NCBI GenBank assembly: GCA_958450365.1
Contig: CAUEEP010000921.1
Span: 1,541,001-1,605,000 of the forward strand
From: Mesorhabditis belari
Lineage: Eukaryota; Nematoda; Chromadorea; Rhabditida; Rhabditidae
Length of the DNA: 64,000 nucleotides
Direction: 5' to 3'
The position numbers and the translations under genes are program-made. The notes below the pieces were generated by a model. That model was given only the letters and a program-made list of their open reading frames with translations, did not search any database and was not told where the DNA came from. Shown piece by piece: positions 31,533 to 43,500 of this stretch; position 1 is the stretch's first letter; each line of letters begins with the position of its first letter.

Positions 31533-34500
31533 ATGCTTTTCTTGTACTCTTTACTCATTTCAACCGTAAACTCGGTTTCAATCGACAATGATATCATTGG
31601 TAAGATGTTTGTTTTAGATTTAGATCTAGATAATCTAAATAATCGAATCTAGATTATCTAGATTATCTAGATTTAAAATCTACAAATCAATTTATTGAAT
31701 ATTTTCAGGTGAACCAGATATCGAATGTATGGATGATCGGATTCGGGTTTGGATAAAAACGAGAAAGATTTTTACGGGTATGAAAAAGCTTGATTGTTAT
31801 TGTTGATTAAGAATTAAGGTTTCCCCCCCATTTTTCATGAATTTTTTGCTATTGTAAGACTCAATTTATTCATCTTCAGAGTAGTCGAGCAAGAAAAAAA
31901 ATGACTAAAAAGCTTAATGTTTCAACAAACGACAAAAACTACCCACCCACCTCCCTAGATTACTAATCGTAATCTCCAGGGCGTTTATTCTTAAATAAAT
32001 CAATGAATTCTCAGATAAATAAACGAATTCTTAAATAAATAAATGAATTCTTAAATAAATAAATGAATTCTTAGATAATAGGTTGATGCATAAGTGTTTT
32101 TGTTCCTTTTCGTCTGCCGTTTCAAGCCAACAAATGCACCAATTAAACCAATTAAACTACGGTTGATTTCATTAGAAAAACCAATTATTTTTCTGCAAAA
32201 TAACATTAAAACGGGTTTAAAAATATTTAATGCCTGGATTTTCTTGAGAGTATGAAGTCGGGTAGTCAAAAAGGGCTAACTCGATGATGCGGTTTAGACA
32301 CCTTAGCTAAAGAAAACCTATCTTCGTGTCAATAGATAAAAGATAGAGAAAAAAAACGTTTGATATTTCGCCAAAATTTCAGAGAAATTCATTCAGCCAA
32401 TTTTTCCGTAGAGTTTTTTATAGATTTTTACGAAAAAGGCGTTTTTCACTCTCGAATTTGCTTCAAAGTGAACCGAAATTCATTTAAAAAGATGCAAATT
32501 GAACAAAAAAACACTTTTTTATAGAGCAAACTATAGATTAATTCGTGAATTTGTTACTTTTTAACAGAAGTACGAAAAAAACGAAAAGACTTATGCATCG
32601 ACCTAATAAATAAATGAATTCTTAAACGAATAAATGAATTCTTAAATAAATAAATGAATTCTTAAATAAATAAATGAATTCTTAAATAAATAAACGAATT
32701 CTTAGATAAATAAATATATAAATACTTTATTTAGAAAGAAATACGGTTTTTTTAATAAAATTCCAATACGGTTCCAATACGGTTCCAATACGGTTCTAAT
32801 ACGGTTCCAATACGCTTCCAATACGGTTCCAATACGGTTCCTATTTTGATCTAATACGGTTCCAATACGGTTCCAATACGCTTCCAATACGCTTCCAATA
32901 CGCTTCCAATACGGTTCCTATTTTGATCTAATACGGTTCCAATACGGTTCCAATACGGTTCCAATACGGTTCCAATACGGTTCTAATACGGTTCCAATAC
33001 GGTTCCAATACGCTTCCAATACGGTTCCTATTTTGATCTAATACAGTTCTAATACAGTTCCAATACGGTTCCAATACCAGCGACCCTCAGATCAATAGCC
33101 TTTCCGCCGCTTTTCGCGATTTTCCTTCGTTTTTCTCGTTTTTCGTTTAGAAACGAGATATCTCAAATATATAAATACTTTATTCAGAAAGAAATACGGT
33201 TTTTTTAATAAAATTCCAATACGGTTCCAATACGATTCTTTTTTGGATCTAATACGGTTCCAATACGGTTCCAATACGGTTCTTTTTTTGATCACATGAA
33301 AGATGTACTAGATAAAAGATGATAAAGTCACTTAAAATGCAACGAAATAGCCCTTTTAAAATCAGACACGGTGGAGATCAAACGCAACTTGTCGGGAAGG
33401 GCATTAGTCACACGGGAAGGGCCAAACTTTAGTCACACGATTTACGCAAAAAAAAGCTCTAGAGAATTTAGAGAAAGCAGATTCGGGATCCAAGATAAAA
33501 GAGCCAGTCGCCTAGTCGCCAAAAGCCTCGAGTTTAGTCGAAAAAGATTTTTAAAAAGAGGGTTTTGATGTTTTCCTTTTACAATTTTAAAGCACTCAAC
33601 CAAATCTATGATAAGACGGCGTTGTTCTAAGAATAAACGAATTCTTAAATAAATAAACGAATTCTTAAATGAATAGATTTCAATTCTTAAATCTGAATCT
33701 TTTTCAGGTCGAATTTATGCAAAGGGTAAAGCGGAATCGGAAGATTGTTACAAGGACGATTTCCAGAAAGAGCGCACAAAGAAACCCATGTTTGATTTGT
33801 CGTTTGGTAAGCTTTTTTTGCAATTTATATTTCGAGTTCTGTTTGCTATATAGGCAGCCGTTGCTCGGTTCAGTTACCCAATAAGGCCAAAACGCCTAAA
33901 TCGTGATTTTCTCTCGAAAGAAGTATTGCTTTTGCTTGATTGTAAATAAGATTGCTAGACCTAGGCCAGGTCAAGGCTGGCTTCTAGATCTTTAGTAAAG
34001 CCAGGCCGTGATCTTGAAACAAAGTATGACAGTTGAAAAATAATTATGTTAAATAGTCACTTACTGTATGTTTACGTGTTAATTTTCGTTACGCATATGC
34101 AAATTTAGTTCGTGGTTGTGGAATGAGAAGTCTTCGATCAGTGGATCCGCGGGGAATGTACTATGGAGTGACCATTGTCGTCTCTTTTCATCCAGTAAGT
34201 AAAGATAAAGTAAAGAAATGGATGGGAAAGTGAACCGGAATTGAATCTCAATCTTATGCTCAGTTCTAGCAGATCAAGCAGATCAAGCAGATTTAACAGA
34301 TCTATCAGCTCTAGGTAGCTCTATCAGCTCTAGGCAGCACTAACAGATCTAGGCAGATCTATCAGCTCTAGGTAGATCTATCAGCTCTAGGCAGATCTAT
34401 CAGCTCCACGCAGATCTATCAGCTCTACGCAGATCTATCAGCTCTAGGCAGCTCTATCAGCTCTAGGCAGCTCTATCAGCTCTAGGCAGCTCTATCAGCT

Positions 34501-37500
34501 CTAGGCAGATCTATCCGATCTATCAAATCCTCTTCATTGAGCTATCTTTGCTCAAAAAGAAATAGAAAAGATAAGGAAGAGAAAGAGAGGCTAAAAAACT
34601 TTCTGACATGAAAACTCCATAATTCTTACGTTTTCTAAAAACCTAAAAATAAAAAGAGTAGCAGAGCAACAAAACAAAGCAACAAAAGCAACAAAGAAAC
34701 CATTCAAGAGAAATTATCATTTTACAATCCTAGAACAATCCTAGAACAATCCTAGAACAAACGAAAACCCAAAAAATCCATCTAAATTCTTCAATTCATC
34801 ATTTCATCTCAGCTTTTCATCACAAAAGTCGATCAAGCCTTTCACGTGAAATGTTTCTTCGAGGAAGCGAATCGAGGACTCACTGCTGAATTAGGAGTCA
34901 GGTGATTTTTTTGATTTGAGTGAAAGGCATGGATTTAAGCGCACGGATTTAAGCGCATGGATTTAAGCCCATGGATTTGAGCCCATGGATTTAAGCGCAC
35001 AGATTTGAGCCCATGGATTTAAGCGCACAGATTTGAGCCCATGGATTTGAGCGCATGGATTTGAGCGCTCAGATTCGTGCGCTCAAATTCATGCGCTTAA
35101 ATCCATGCGCTTAAATCCGTAAACTTACTCTTTCTATTGCAAAACAACACAATTTTTAGTATGATTCCAACAACAGAAGTCGAAGCAAGACACGGGATTC
35201 CCGGTTGTTCCTACACTATTCACAAATCATCGATACAGGTCAGAACATCGATACAAATCAGAGAAGAAGCTAAAATCGAATCTTTCCTAATAGCTTTCCT
35301 AATAGCTTTCCTAATTTATCTAGCTAATCCAGCTTTATGACTAAAACAAGAAGCTAAAGTTAAAGCTAAAGCTCTAGAATTGAAAATCCCTATCAGCAAG
35401 TAGAAGGTTGTGATTTTGATTGTGATTTTGCATGATTTATTTTTGTTGCAAGATTTTAGGGACCTTTCCTAATAGCGGCGGTCGCGAGGGATTATTGGCC
35501 CCATTTTTTCAAGGAGATTAAAGGCAGCCTAAGATTATTGGTGGTTCTGAAGAGCCTACTACTTCTTAAGTTTTTCTTTCATTTATCTGATAGCATTTAA
35601 GCCTTGTAAACTAACGTAAAATTTACACAAATATTTCTCACACATTTACGAAAAATGGAGCCGCTGATAGTCCCCTGAGGCCGCTGATAGTCTCCTGAGG
35701 CCGTCGATAGCTCACTGAGGCCGCTGATAGCTCCCTGAGGCCGTCGATAGCTCACTGAGGCCGCTGATAGCTCACTGAGGCCGCTGATAGTCTCCTGAGG
35801 CCGCTGATAGTCTCCTGAGGCCGTCGATAGCTCACTGAGGCCGCTGATAGTTCCCTGAGGCCGCTGATAGCTCCCTGAGGCCGTCGATAGCTCCCTGAGG
35901 CCGCTGATAGTCTCCTGAGGCCGTCGATAGCTCACTGAGGCCGCTGATAGCTCACTGAGGCCGCTGATAGTTCCCTGAGGCCGCTGATAGCTCCCTGAGG
36001 CCGTCGATAGCTCACTGAGGCCGCTGATAGTCTCCTGAGGCCGCTGATAGCTCCCTGAGGCCGCTGATAGTCTCCTGAGGCCGTCGATAGCTCACTGAGG
36101 CCGCTGATAGCTCACTGAGGCCGCTGATAGTTCCCTGAGGCCGCTGATAGCTCCCTGAGGCCGTCGATAGCTCACTGAGGCCGCTGATAGTCTCCTGAGG
36201 CCGCTGATAGCTCCCTGAGGCCGCTGATAGTCTCCTGAGGCCGTCGATAGCTCACTGAGGCCGCTGATAGCTCACTGAGGCCGCTGATAGTTCCCTGAGG
36301 CCGCTGATAGCTCCCTAAGGCCGTCGATAGCTCACTGAGGCCGTCGATAGCTCACTGAGGCCGCTGATAGCTCACTGAGGCCGAAGCTATTAGAAAAGGT
36401 CCCTAAAATCCTTGCAACAAGACTAAATCATAAACTAAATCATAAACAAAATCACAATCACAATCTTCTACTAGCCGATTGTGATTTTCAATTCTAGAGC
36501 TTTAACTTCTTGTTTTAGTCATAAAGCTGGATTGGTTTGATTGATTTGATTGATTTGATTGATTTGATTCATTCATTTACAAGCAATACAAATTCCTTAG
36601 CAAGCAAAAGGGATTTATCTTTCATTCAATAAAGATCTAAGAACTTATTTAGGAAATCGATGCCGGCAATCCAGCTGGATCATCGATTCAATTTGCTAGA
36701 GTCGGTGACAAAGTTCTTCATCAATGGCACTGCAATGATCGTGAGTTTTCGTGCTTAAGATCCAGCTTTTCAAATGAAAATCAACTATTTCATCTCTTAT
36801 TCAACTATTTCATATCAAAATTTATTAGAGGATTCTAAAAAAAGACTAAAAAAGACTAAAAAAAGACAAGAAGTTATCAATTTTTCAACAAAATTCTTTA
36901 TTTTTATTGATTTTTAAAAAAGTAAAAGAGTTATTTGTCATTTATTTGCTAAAGAATATCTTTAAATAATGATTTTAAAGATATTCCTTTAATATATATA
37001 TCTTTAAATAATGATTTCTAGAAATGTTCGGCATTCTGATCAACAATTGCTATGTAACAGACGGTTTTGGGAAAAAAGCCGAAGTGATCGACAATAATGG
37101 GTTTGTTTTTTTGGTTTATTTTGTTACTAATGGCACTGCTAAACTAATGCGAGTTGAGAAAACACTTGAATCAATCAAATTTCTGATTAAATCAACAATT
37201 ACTATGTAACAGATCTCTCTCAAAAGTTAATCTCTTCAAAATCTAAGCGTCAAATCTTTCTCAAAAGCCAATCTCTTCAATCTCTTCAAAATCTAACCCT
37301 CAACTTCAATCTACTTCAATCTTCAATCAAAAGAAAGCAAAGAAGAGATCCGGAACCAGCTTTATAAGTCATTTTGTCCATTTTGTCCATTTTGTCACTT
37401 TGGAGAACGATTGAGTGAACAATTTTTTCGTAATATTTCAAGAAATTTTAAAGGCAACTTTTTTTGGAAAGCTTGAAGAGCTTTTTGAAGAGGAATTTTT

Positions 37501-40500
37501 TGAAAAGAAATGAATCCAGTTTTGATGAAAAGAGAGAGGGGTCGTGTGGTTACGCAGTGAATCTAAAGCTTTAGATGGACTAGTCTCCCATTACCCTTTT
37601 CTGCCTCTTTCCACTTCCAGAACAGAACTCAAATGACTTGCTTGTGAAATTGGACAATTGGTTGAAAGATTTTGAAACTCTACTATAGAAAAAGGGACTT
37701 AGAAAAAAGAGGAAGGGATAAGAGACTTCCCTGGCGTGCTGGGACACGGGTCGATCTAGCTCATTGGTAAAGTGTTATAAGCAGTAGGCGAAAGGTCGCG
37801 GGTTCGAAGCCCGCGATTGAAAAATTTTGAAACTAGGGGACTTAGAAAAAGAGGAAGGGATAAGAGACTTCCCTGGCCTGCTGAGACGCGTGTGGCTGTA
37901 GCTCATTGGTAAAGCGTTAGTAAGCGTTGCGCGAGAGATCGAGGGTTCGACTCCGGCGATTGAAAAATTTTGAAACTAGGGACTTAGAAAAAGAGGAAGG
38001 GATAAGAGACTTCCCTGGCGTGCTGAGACGCGTGTCGCTGTAGCTCATTGGTAAAGCGTTGGTAAAGCTTTCGTAAGCCGTAAGCGAAAGGTCGCGGGTT
38101 CGAATCCCAAGGCGGGTCTAGAAAAAGCAAAGGTTTACTAGCTTTGAAACCAATAACAATAATCACTTAGAAATGATTCGTTTTGTCTTAAAAGCTAAAA
38201 GAAAAGCTAAACCTGTGCTTAAAAAAAAGTGATTGAAAATTGACAAAAAAAAAGCTGATTTTCCACTATTTTTGAGCGATTTAAAAAACGATTTCTAACT
38301 TATAGAAATGTGAAAAAAAAGAAGAAATAAGAAGTAAGAAATAAAAGAAGAAAGAAGAAGAAGCAAGTAAGAAATGTGCCTAAACTGAAATCCTTTAGTT
38401 GCCCAGTCGATCCAATCCTCATCACCGGGATTCGCTACTCGAAAGATATGCAAAGAGCATACGCTGAATCACAGGTAGATTTGGGGGAAAAGTTCTCATT
38501 TAAGCTAATAGCTAAAGCTAATAGCTAAAGCTAATAGCCAAAGCTAAAACTAAAGCTAATAGCTTAAAATTTTGGCTTGGTTTTTGGTTTGTGTGTGAAA
38601 CAAGTGTGAGACTCAAAAATATACCAAAGGATAGCCCTTAATTTCTTCTATCTTTTGGTATATTACACATAAAAATATCTCAAAATGGGGTTGAGAACGA
38701 GGGGTTTAAAGTTGGTCGAGGGGTCGACGATGAGGCTCAACTTTAGACGCCTCGTTCTCAGCTCAATTTTGAGATATTTTTATGTGTAGTATACCAAAAG
38801 ATAGACGAAATTAAGGGCTATCTTTTGGTATATTGCACATAAAAATATCTTAAAATGGGGTTGAGAACGAGGCGTCGAAAGTTGGTCGCCTCGACCTTGA
38901 CCCTCAACTAGCTTTAAACGCCTTGTTCTCAGCCTCATTTTGAGCTATCTTTATGTTTAATATACCAAAAGATAGAAGATATTCAGGGCTATTTTTTGGT
39001 ATATTGCACATAAAAATATCTTAAAATGGGGTTGAGAACGAGGCGTCGAAAGTTGGTCGAAAGGGGCGTTTATTAGAGATTTATGCAAATTTCTATTCTT
39101 CCTAAAATCAATTCTCATTTAAGGTATTCAAATTCGCGGACAAGCCAGGCGTTTGGTTCTTTTGTCAGATTCAAATGTGCATGAAAAAAGCCGGAATGTG
39201 TAAAGGGATTACGGTAAGTGTTTTGGCGACGAAATGATATTCAGCTAAGGAATTTAGCCGCCAAGTTGTGCCTCGATTGCGCCGGATAGCTCGGACGTTG
39301 AAGACGGCGATTTCCCGCAACCGGGCGCCGTCGGAAGGGGACGATTCGGGGGGAAAAAGGCGAGTTTTTTGGCTTCAAAGCTTTTCCCTCGCCGAGCTAC
39401 CGTAGTCTAAGGCTTCTTAGGCACTCTAAAGCGTCTAAGGTCTAAGGCACTCTAAAGCCTGCCCCGGCTATCGTAATCCGTTTCCATACAGTAATCCATT
39501 GCACATCTGTATTAGTAATCTATTGTCAGCTACCGTAAGGCGCAACACATCAAGCTACCATAACCTCGGAGTCACTGTAAAGTGTGCCCCAGCGACCGTA
39601 ATCCGTGACGTCATCGTAGACGTAGTTCGCAGGGAAAGGAAACTTCCTGGTCCAGCTACCGTAACCCTCCCAATCTAGCTACAGTAATCCTCCCCAATCT
39701 AGCTACCGTAATCCTACCCAATCTAGCTACAGTAATCCTCCCCAATCTAGCTACCGTAATCCTACCCAATCTAGCTACCGTAATCCCCCAATCTAGCTAC
39801 CGTAATCCTCCCAATCTAGCTACCGTAACCCTCCCAATCTAGCTACCGTAGCTCTCCCCAATCTAGCTACCGTAGCCCTCCCCAATCTAGCTATCGTAAT
39901 CCTCTGCAACCTACCGTAATCCTCTGCAATCTAGCTACCGTAATCCGCGTAAACTTGCGAAACATTATAAAGCTTACTCCAGCTACCGTAACTGAAGCTT
40001 TACCGTAGTTGAGTTGATAAACTTAATTTCCAGCAAAGATAAGACAACATTTGGCACGTAATCCGTATCCACACGTGCAGCAATCCATTATCCAGCAAAT
40101 CTATTACTGAAAAGAGATCCACTTTAGTACGATAGTTAACAAAGTGATCAGATAAGGATAAAGATCAGATAAGAATAAAGCGAGATCTCGATTTTTGGTT
40201 ACGGTAGCCAGATGGTAAAAAAAAGAATACGAAAAACGGATTACGATAGCATTGCAAACTCTAAAAATCGTCTAAAATCTTTTTAAACATATGATTCAGT
40301 GAATTTTTGAGCTTTATTATTTTATTTTATTTTATTTTATTTTATCTTATTTTATTTTATTTTATTTTATCTTATTTTATTTTATTTTATTTTATTCGAT
40401 TTTTATCTTCTATTCACTTTCAGAACAATCTCGACTACGAGAATTCAATCGATTCGGACGGGGATTACGATCTAAATACCCAACGAATAGCAAGGGTTTG

Positions 40501-43500
40501 TCTGAAAAATCGTTTTAAACTTTTTATTCTATTATTATAAAATAGGAATTCGAAGAGGATGAGAATGAGACTACGGTAAAAGATTTGAATGCATTTGATG
40601 ATTTGAATTTGAATGATTTGAAATAGAAAAAACAATGCATGAACTAATGGTTATTTGTGGGGGGAAAAGGCATGAGAAGAGGTGTACTTTGTGCTCTTGC
40701 TAAACGCATACCCGCTGGCATACTAGATTTATTCAATTTTCATCGATTTAGACCATTTTCTAGTCAAAAAAAGTGCTACCAGTGTGGCAGAAGTGTGCGT
40801 TTAGCAAGAGCACAAAGTACACCGTGTGGCACAAGGCGAAATCTAATCTACTGGCAAACGCGGGCTTTCTGGCACACTGAGTTTTATTGAAATAACAAGG
40901 AAAGGGCAACTGGTTAAGCTGTCTAAATGCTAGCACTTGTTGAAACAAAAAAAATCGAATCGAGTCGCAAGGGATCGAACCCGCGAGGTCTCGCTCTGGA
41001 AACGAGAGCTTTACCACCTGGCCACCAATGCTATGCGGGGATGCCGCAAAAAGACCGTTAAGACCCGTCCGCGAGGAATTCATTAAGACTCAAATTACTA
41101 ACATTTTCTTACATTTTCTTAACAAACTTTAAGTGCTTAAAACTTTTGACAGATTGTTATTTAACAAAAACCGAATAGATCTTCAAAATCAGCATGAAAT
41201 TCTCCGTTTAATGGTATAGATTGCATAGAATTTCGCCGTCTCAACCCGTTGTAAAAAGCCAATATTCCCAGGGCACAAAGTACATCAAGATTAAGTGTAA
41301 AATAAGCAAAAAGCTTAAAATAAGCAAAAAAGAATGGCATGTTTGGGTTTTGGAGGGACACAAAGAAGGCATGAAGATGTTAAAGAAAAAAAAGAAATAA
41401 AGATTCAAAGAGAATAAAACAAAGATATTTAGCCAAAAGGAAAGAAAAGACCGAAAAATAAATACCCGACTGGGCCGCCGGATTATGGAGAAAGCGATGA
41501 TTTTGGTGGAGCCGCGAATGCCGGAGATTATGACTCGAGTCCTGCGAAATTTCATGGGTAAGCAAATTTCTTTGTGCTTTGTGCTCAATTGTGCTCGTTG
41601 TGCCCGTTGTAAACGCATCCTTTCTAGTGCACTCAATTCTTCAATTTAAAGCCAATGCAAAAGAAAATGAAAAATCCAGTGCGAAAAAGCTGCAAAAGGA
41701 AGTTAAGAGACTAGGGAACGGTCGGAGACCTCTTTTTAAGCTTTTTAGGCCTTTTTAATCTTTTTAAGCGTTTTTTTTAAAGCTTTCTAGGCTTTTTTGA
41801 AGCTTTCTAAGCTTTTTTAAGTCTTTTTCGGCCTTTTTTAAGCTTTCTAAGCTTTTCTTAAGCTTTCTAAGCTCCTCTTAAGCTTTCTAAGCTTCTCTTA
41901 AGCTTTCTAAGCTTCTCTTAAGCTTTCTAAGCTTCTCTTAAGCTTTCTAAGCTTCTCTTAAGCTTTCTAAGCTTCTCTTAAGCTTTCTCTTAAGCTTTCT
42001 AAGCTTCTCTTAAGCTTTCTAAGCTTCTCTTAAGCTTTCTAAGCTTCTCTTAAGCTTTCTAAGCTTCTCTTAAGCTTTCTAAGCTTCTCTTAAGCTTTCT
42101 AAGCTTCTCTTAAGCTTTCTAAGCTTTACAAGCTAGCTTTTCAAGCAATTACAAGTTGAAAATGCTTAGATTTAGATCCGATTCTGGTGGTGGTGCCTAT
42201 GCTTTACCACCGACGACTCCAGGAAACGATTTTCAAGTAAAAAAACCTATCACAAGTCTTAAATAGTTGTAAAAAAGTTTAAAAGCTTAAAAGCTTAAAG
42301 GATGTAAGCTTAAAAAGGATTTCAAATATCTAGTGAATAATATAATATTGAATTTTTCGTTCTTGAAATGAAAATGAATGAAAATGGATGAAAGAATTTA
42401 GTCGAAAAGTTTAGTGGAAAGGTTTAGTGGAAAAGTTTTAGTTTGACACCGAAGCTACAACTCTTTTTGGGCCACCCGTTTCTCTAAACAAAAAGCACAC
42501 AAAAGCGACGACAATTGTGAGTGATAGCTTTTAGATAAAAAGAGATATTAGATAAAAAAGAGATCTTCTAGTTCAAGCTCTAAATTTCTTTTTTTTAAAG
42601 GACACTGTGACGGTGACTGAAACATTTGAAACAAATGACGACTTGCAGAATTTTGGCACAACGCAGAAAGGGACGACAAAACGTGAGAAATTGATCAAAA
42701 GAATTGAAAAGAAAAGAAAGGATTTATCCAGTTAACTGGAAATCAGTTTAATTAGTTCAATAGTTCAATAGTTCAATAGAAATCAGTTCAATGGTTCAAT
42801 AGTTCAATTAGTTCAATTAGTTCAATTAGTTCAATTAGTCCAATTAGTCCAATTAGCTAGCTATTTACAGGTTTAATCAATTTTTAATCAATTTGACGAT
42901 AAATTCAATTTCCCAACTCAACAAACTAATCTCCATTGGCTTTTCAGATTCAATACTTGAGTCAAAGCAAAGCTAAGGCTAAGGCAAAGCAAAGCTAAGG
43001 CAAAAGCAAAGCTAAGGCTAAAGCAAAGCTAAGGCAAAGCTAAAGCAAAGCTAAGGCAAAGCTAAGGCAAAGCTAAAGCAAAGCTAAAGCAAAGCTAAGG
43101 CAAAGCTAAGGCAAAGGCAAAGCAAAGCTAAGGCAAAGGCAAAGCACAGCTAAGGCAAAGCAAAGCTCAATCTGAATCTGAACAATTTCTACACGTGATT
43201 TAACGAAAACCCTTCCCCAATTCCATTTCAATTGTCTTCAGCTAATGTTAATCAACAGAAAAGAAAGAAAACTGTTAATCAACAATAAAATTGATGTAAT
43301 TTATAGACGATTACAACGACTACGAGGATGTAACAATTCCACCGAATCTCACCGATCTTTTAGCCAATTTACCCGATGATATCAATGCCGATAGTTTGCA
43401 GAAAATGTTTAGGTAAGAAAATTTCTTTGAGAAAAGTCAGTAAGGTAAGAAAGTCAAATGGTTTCCGACTGGCGACTAAAAGCCTTGTTTCTTAGTCGAT

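Larger units (their letters stand above)
31980..33690. repeat. aaataaatgaattctt tandem repeat, interrupted by other elements
   Basis: 16-bp units occur at 31985-32078, 32606-32715 and 33632-33672 in intron 2 of the ZP gene. A mariner MITE and two ggttccaatac arrays interrupt what looks like one array. Confidence 0.8.

Noticed and set aside
35597..35935. 112-codon minus-strand frame with RPQGTISGLSELSTASG repeats
   Set aside because: 20-bp satellite inside a foldback element in an intron.
42949..43306. Extra exon of the ZP gene after the ttttcag at 42949
   Set aside because: Following sequence runs into a tandem repeat, and skipping it keeps the reading frame from exon 17 to exon 18.
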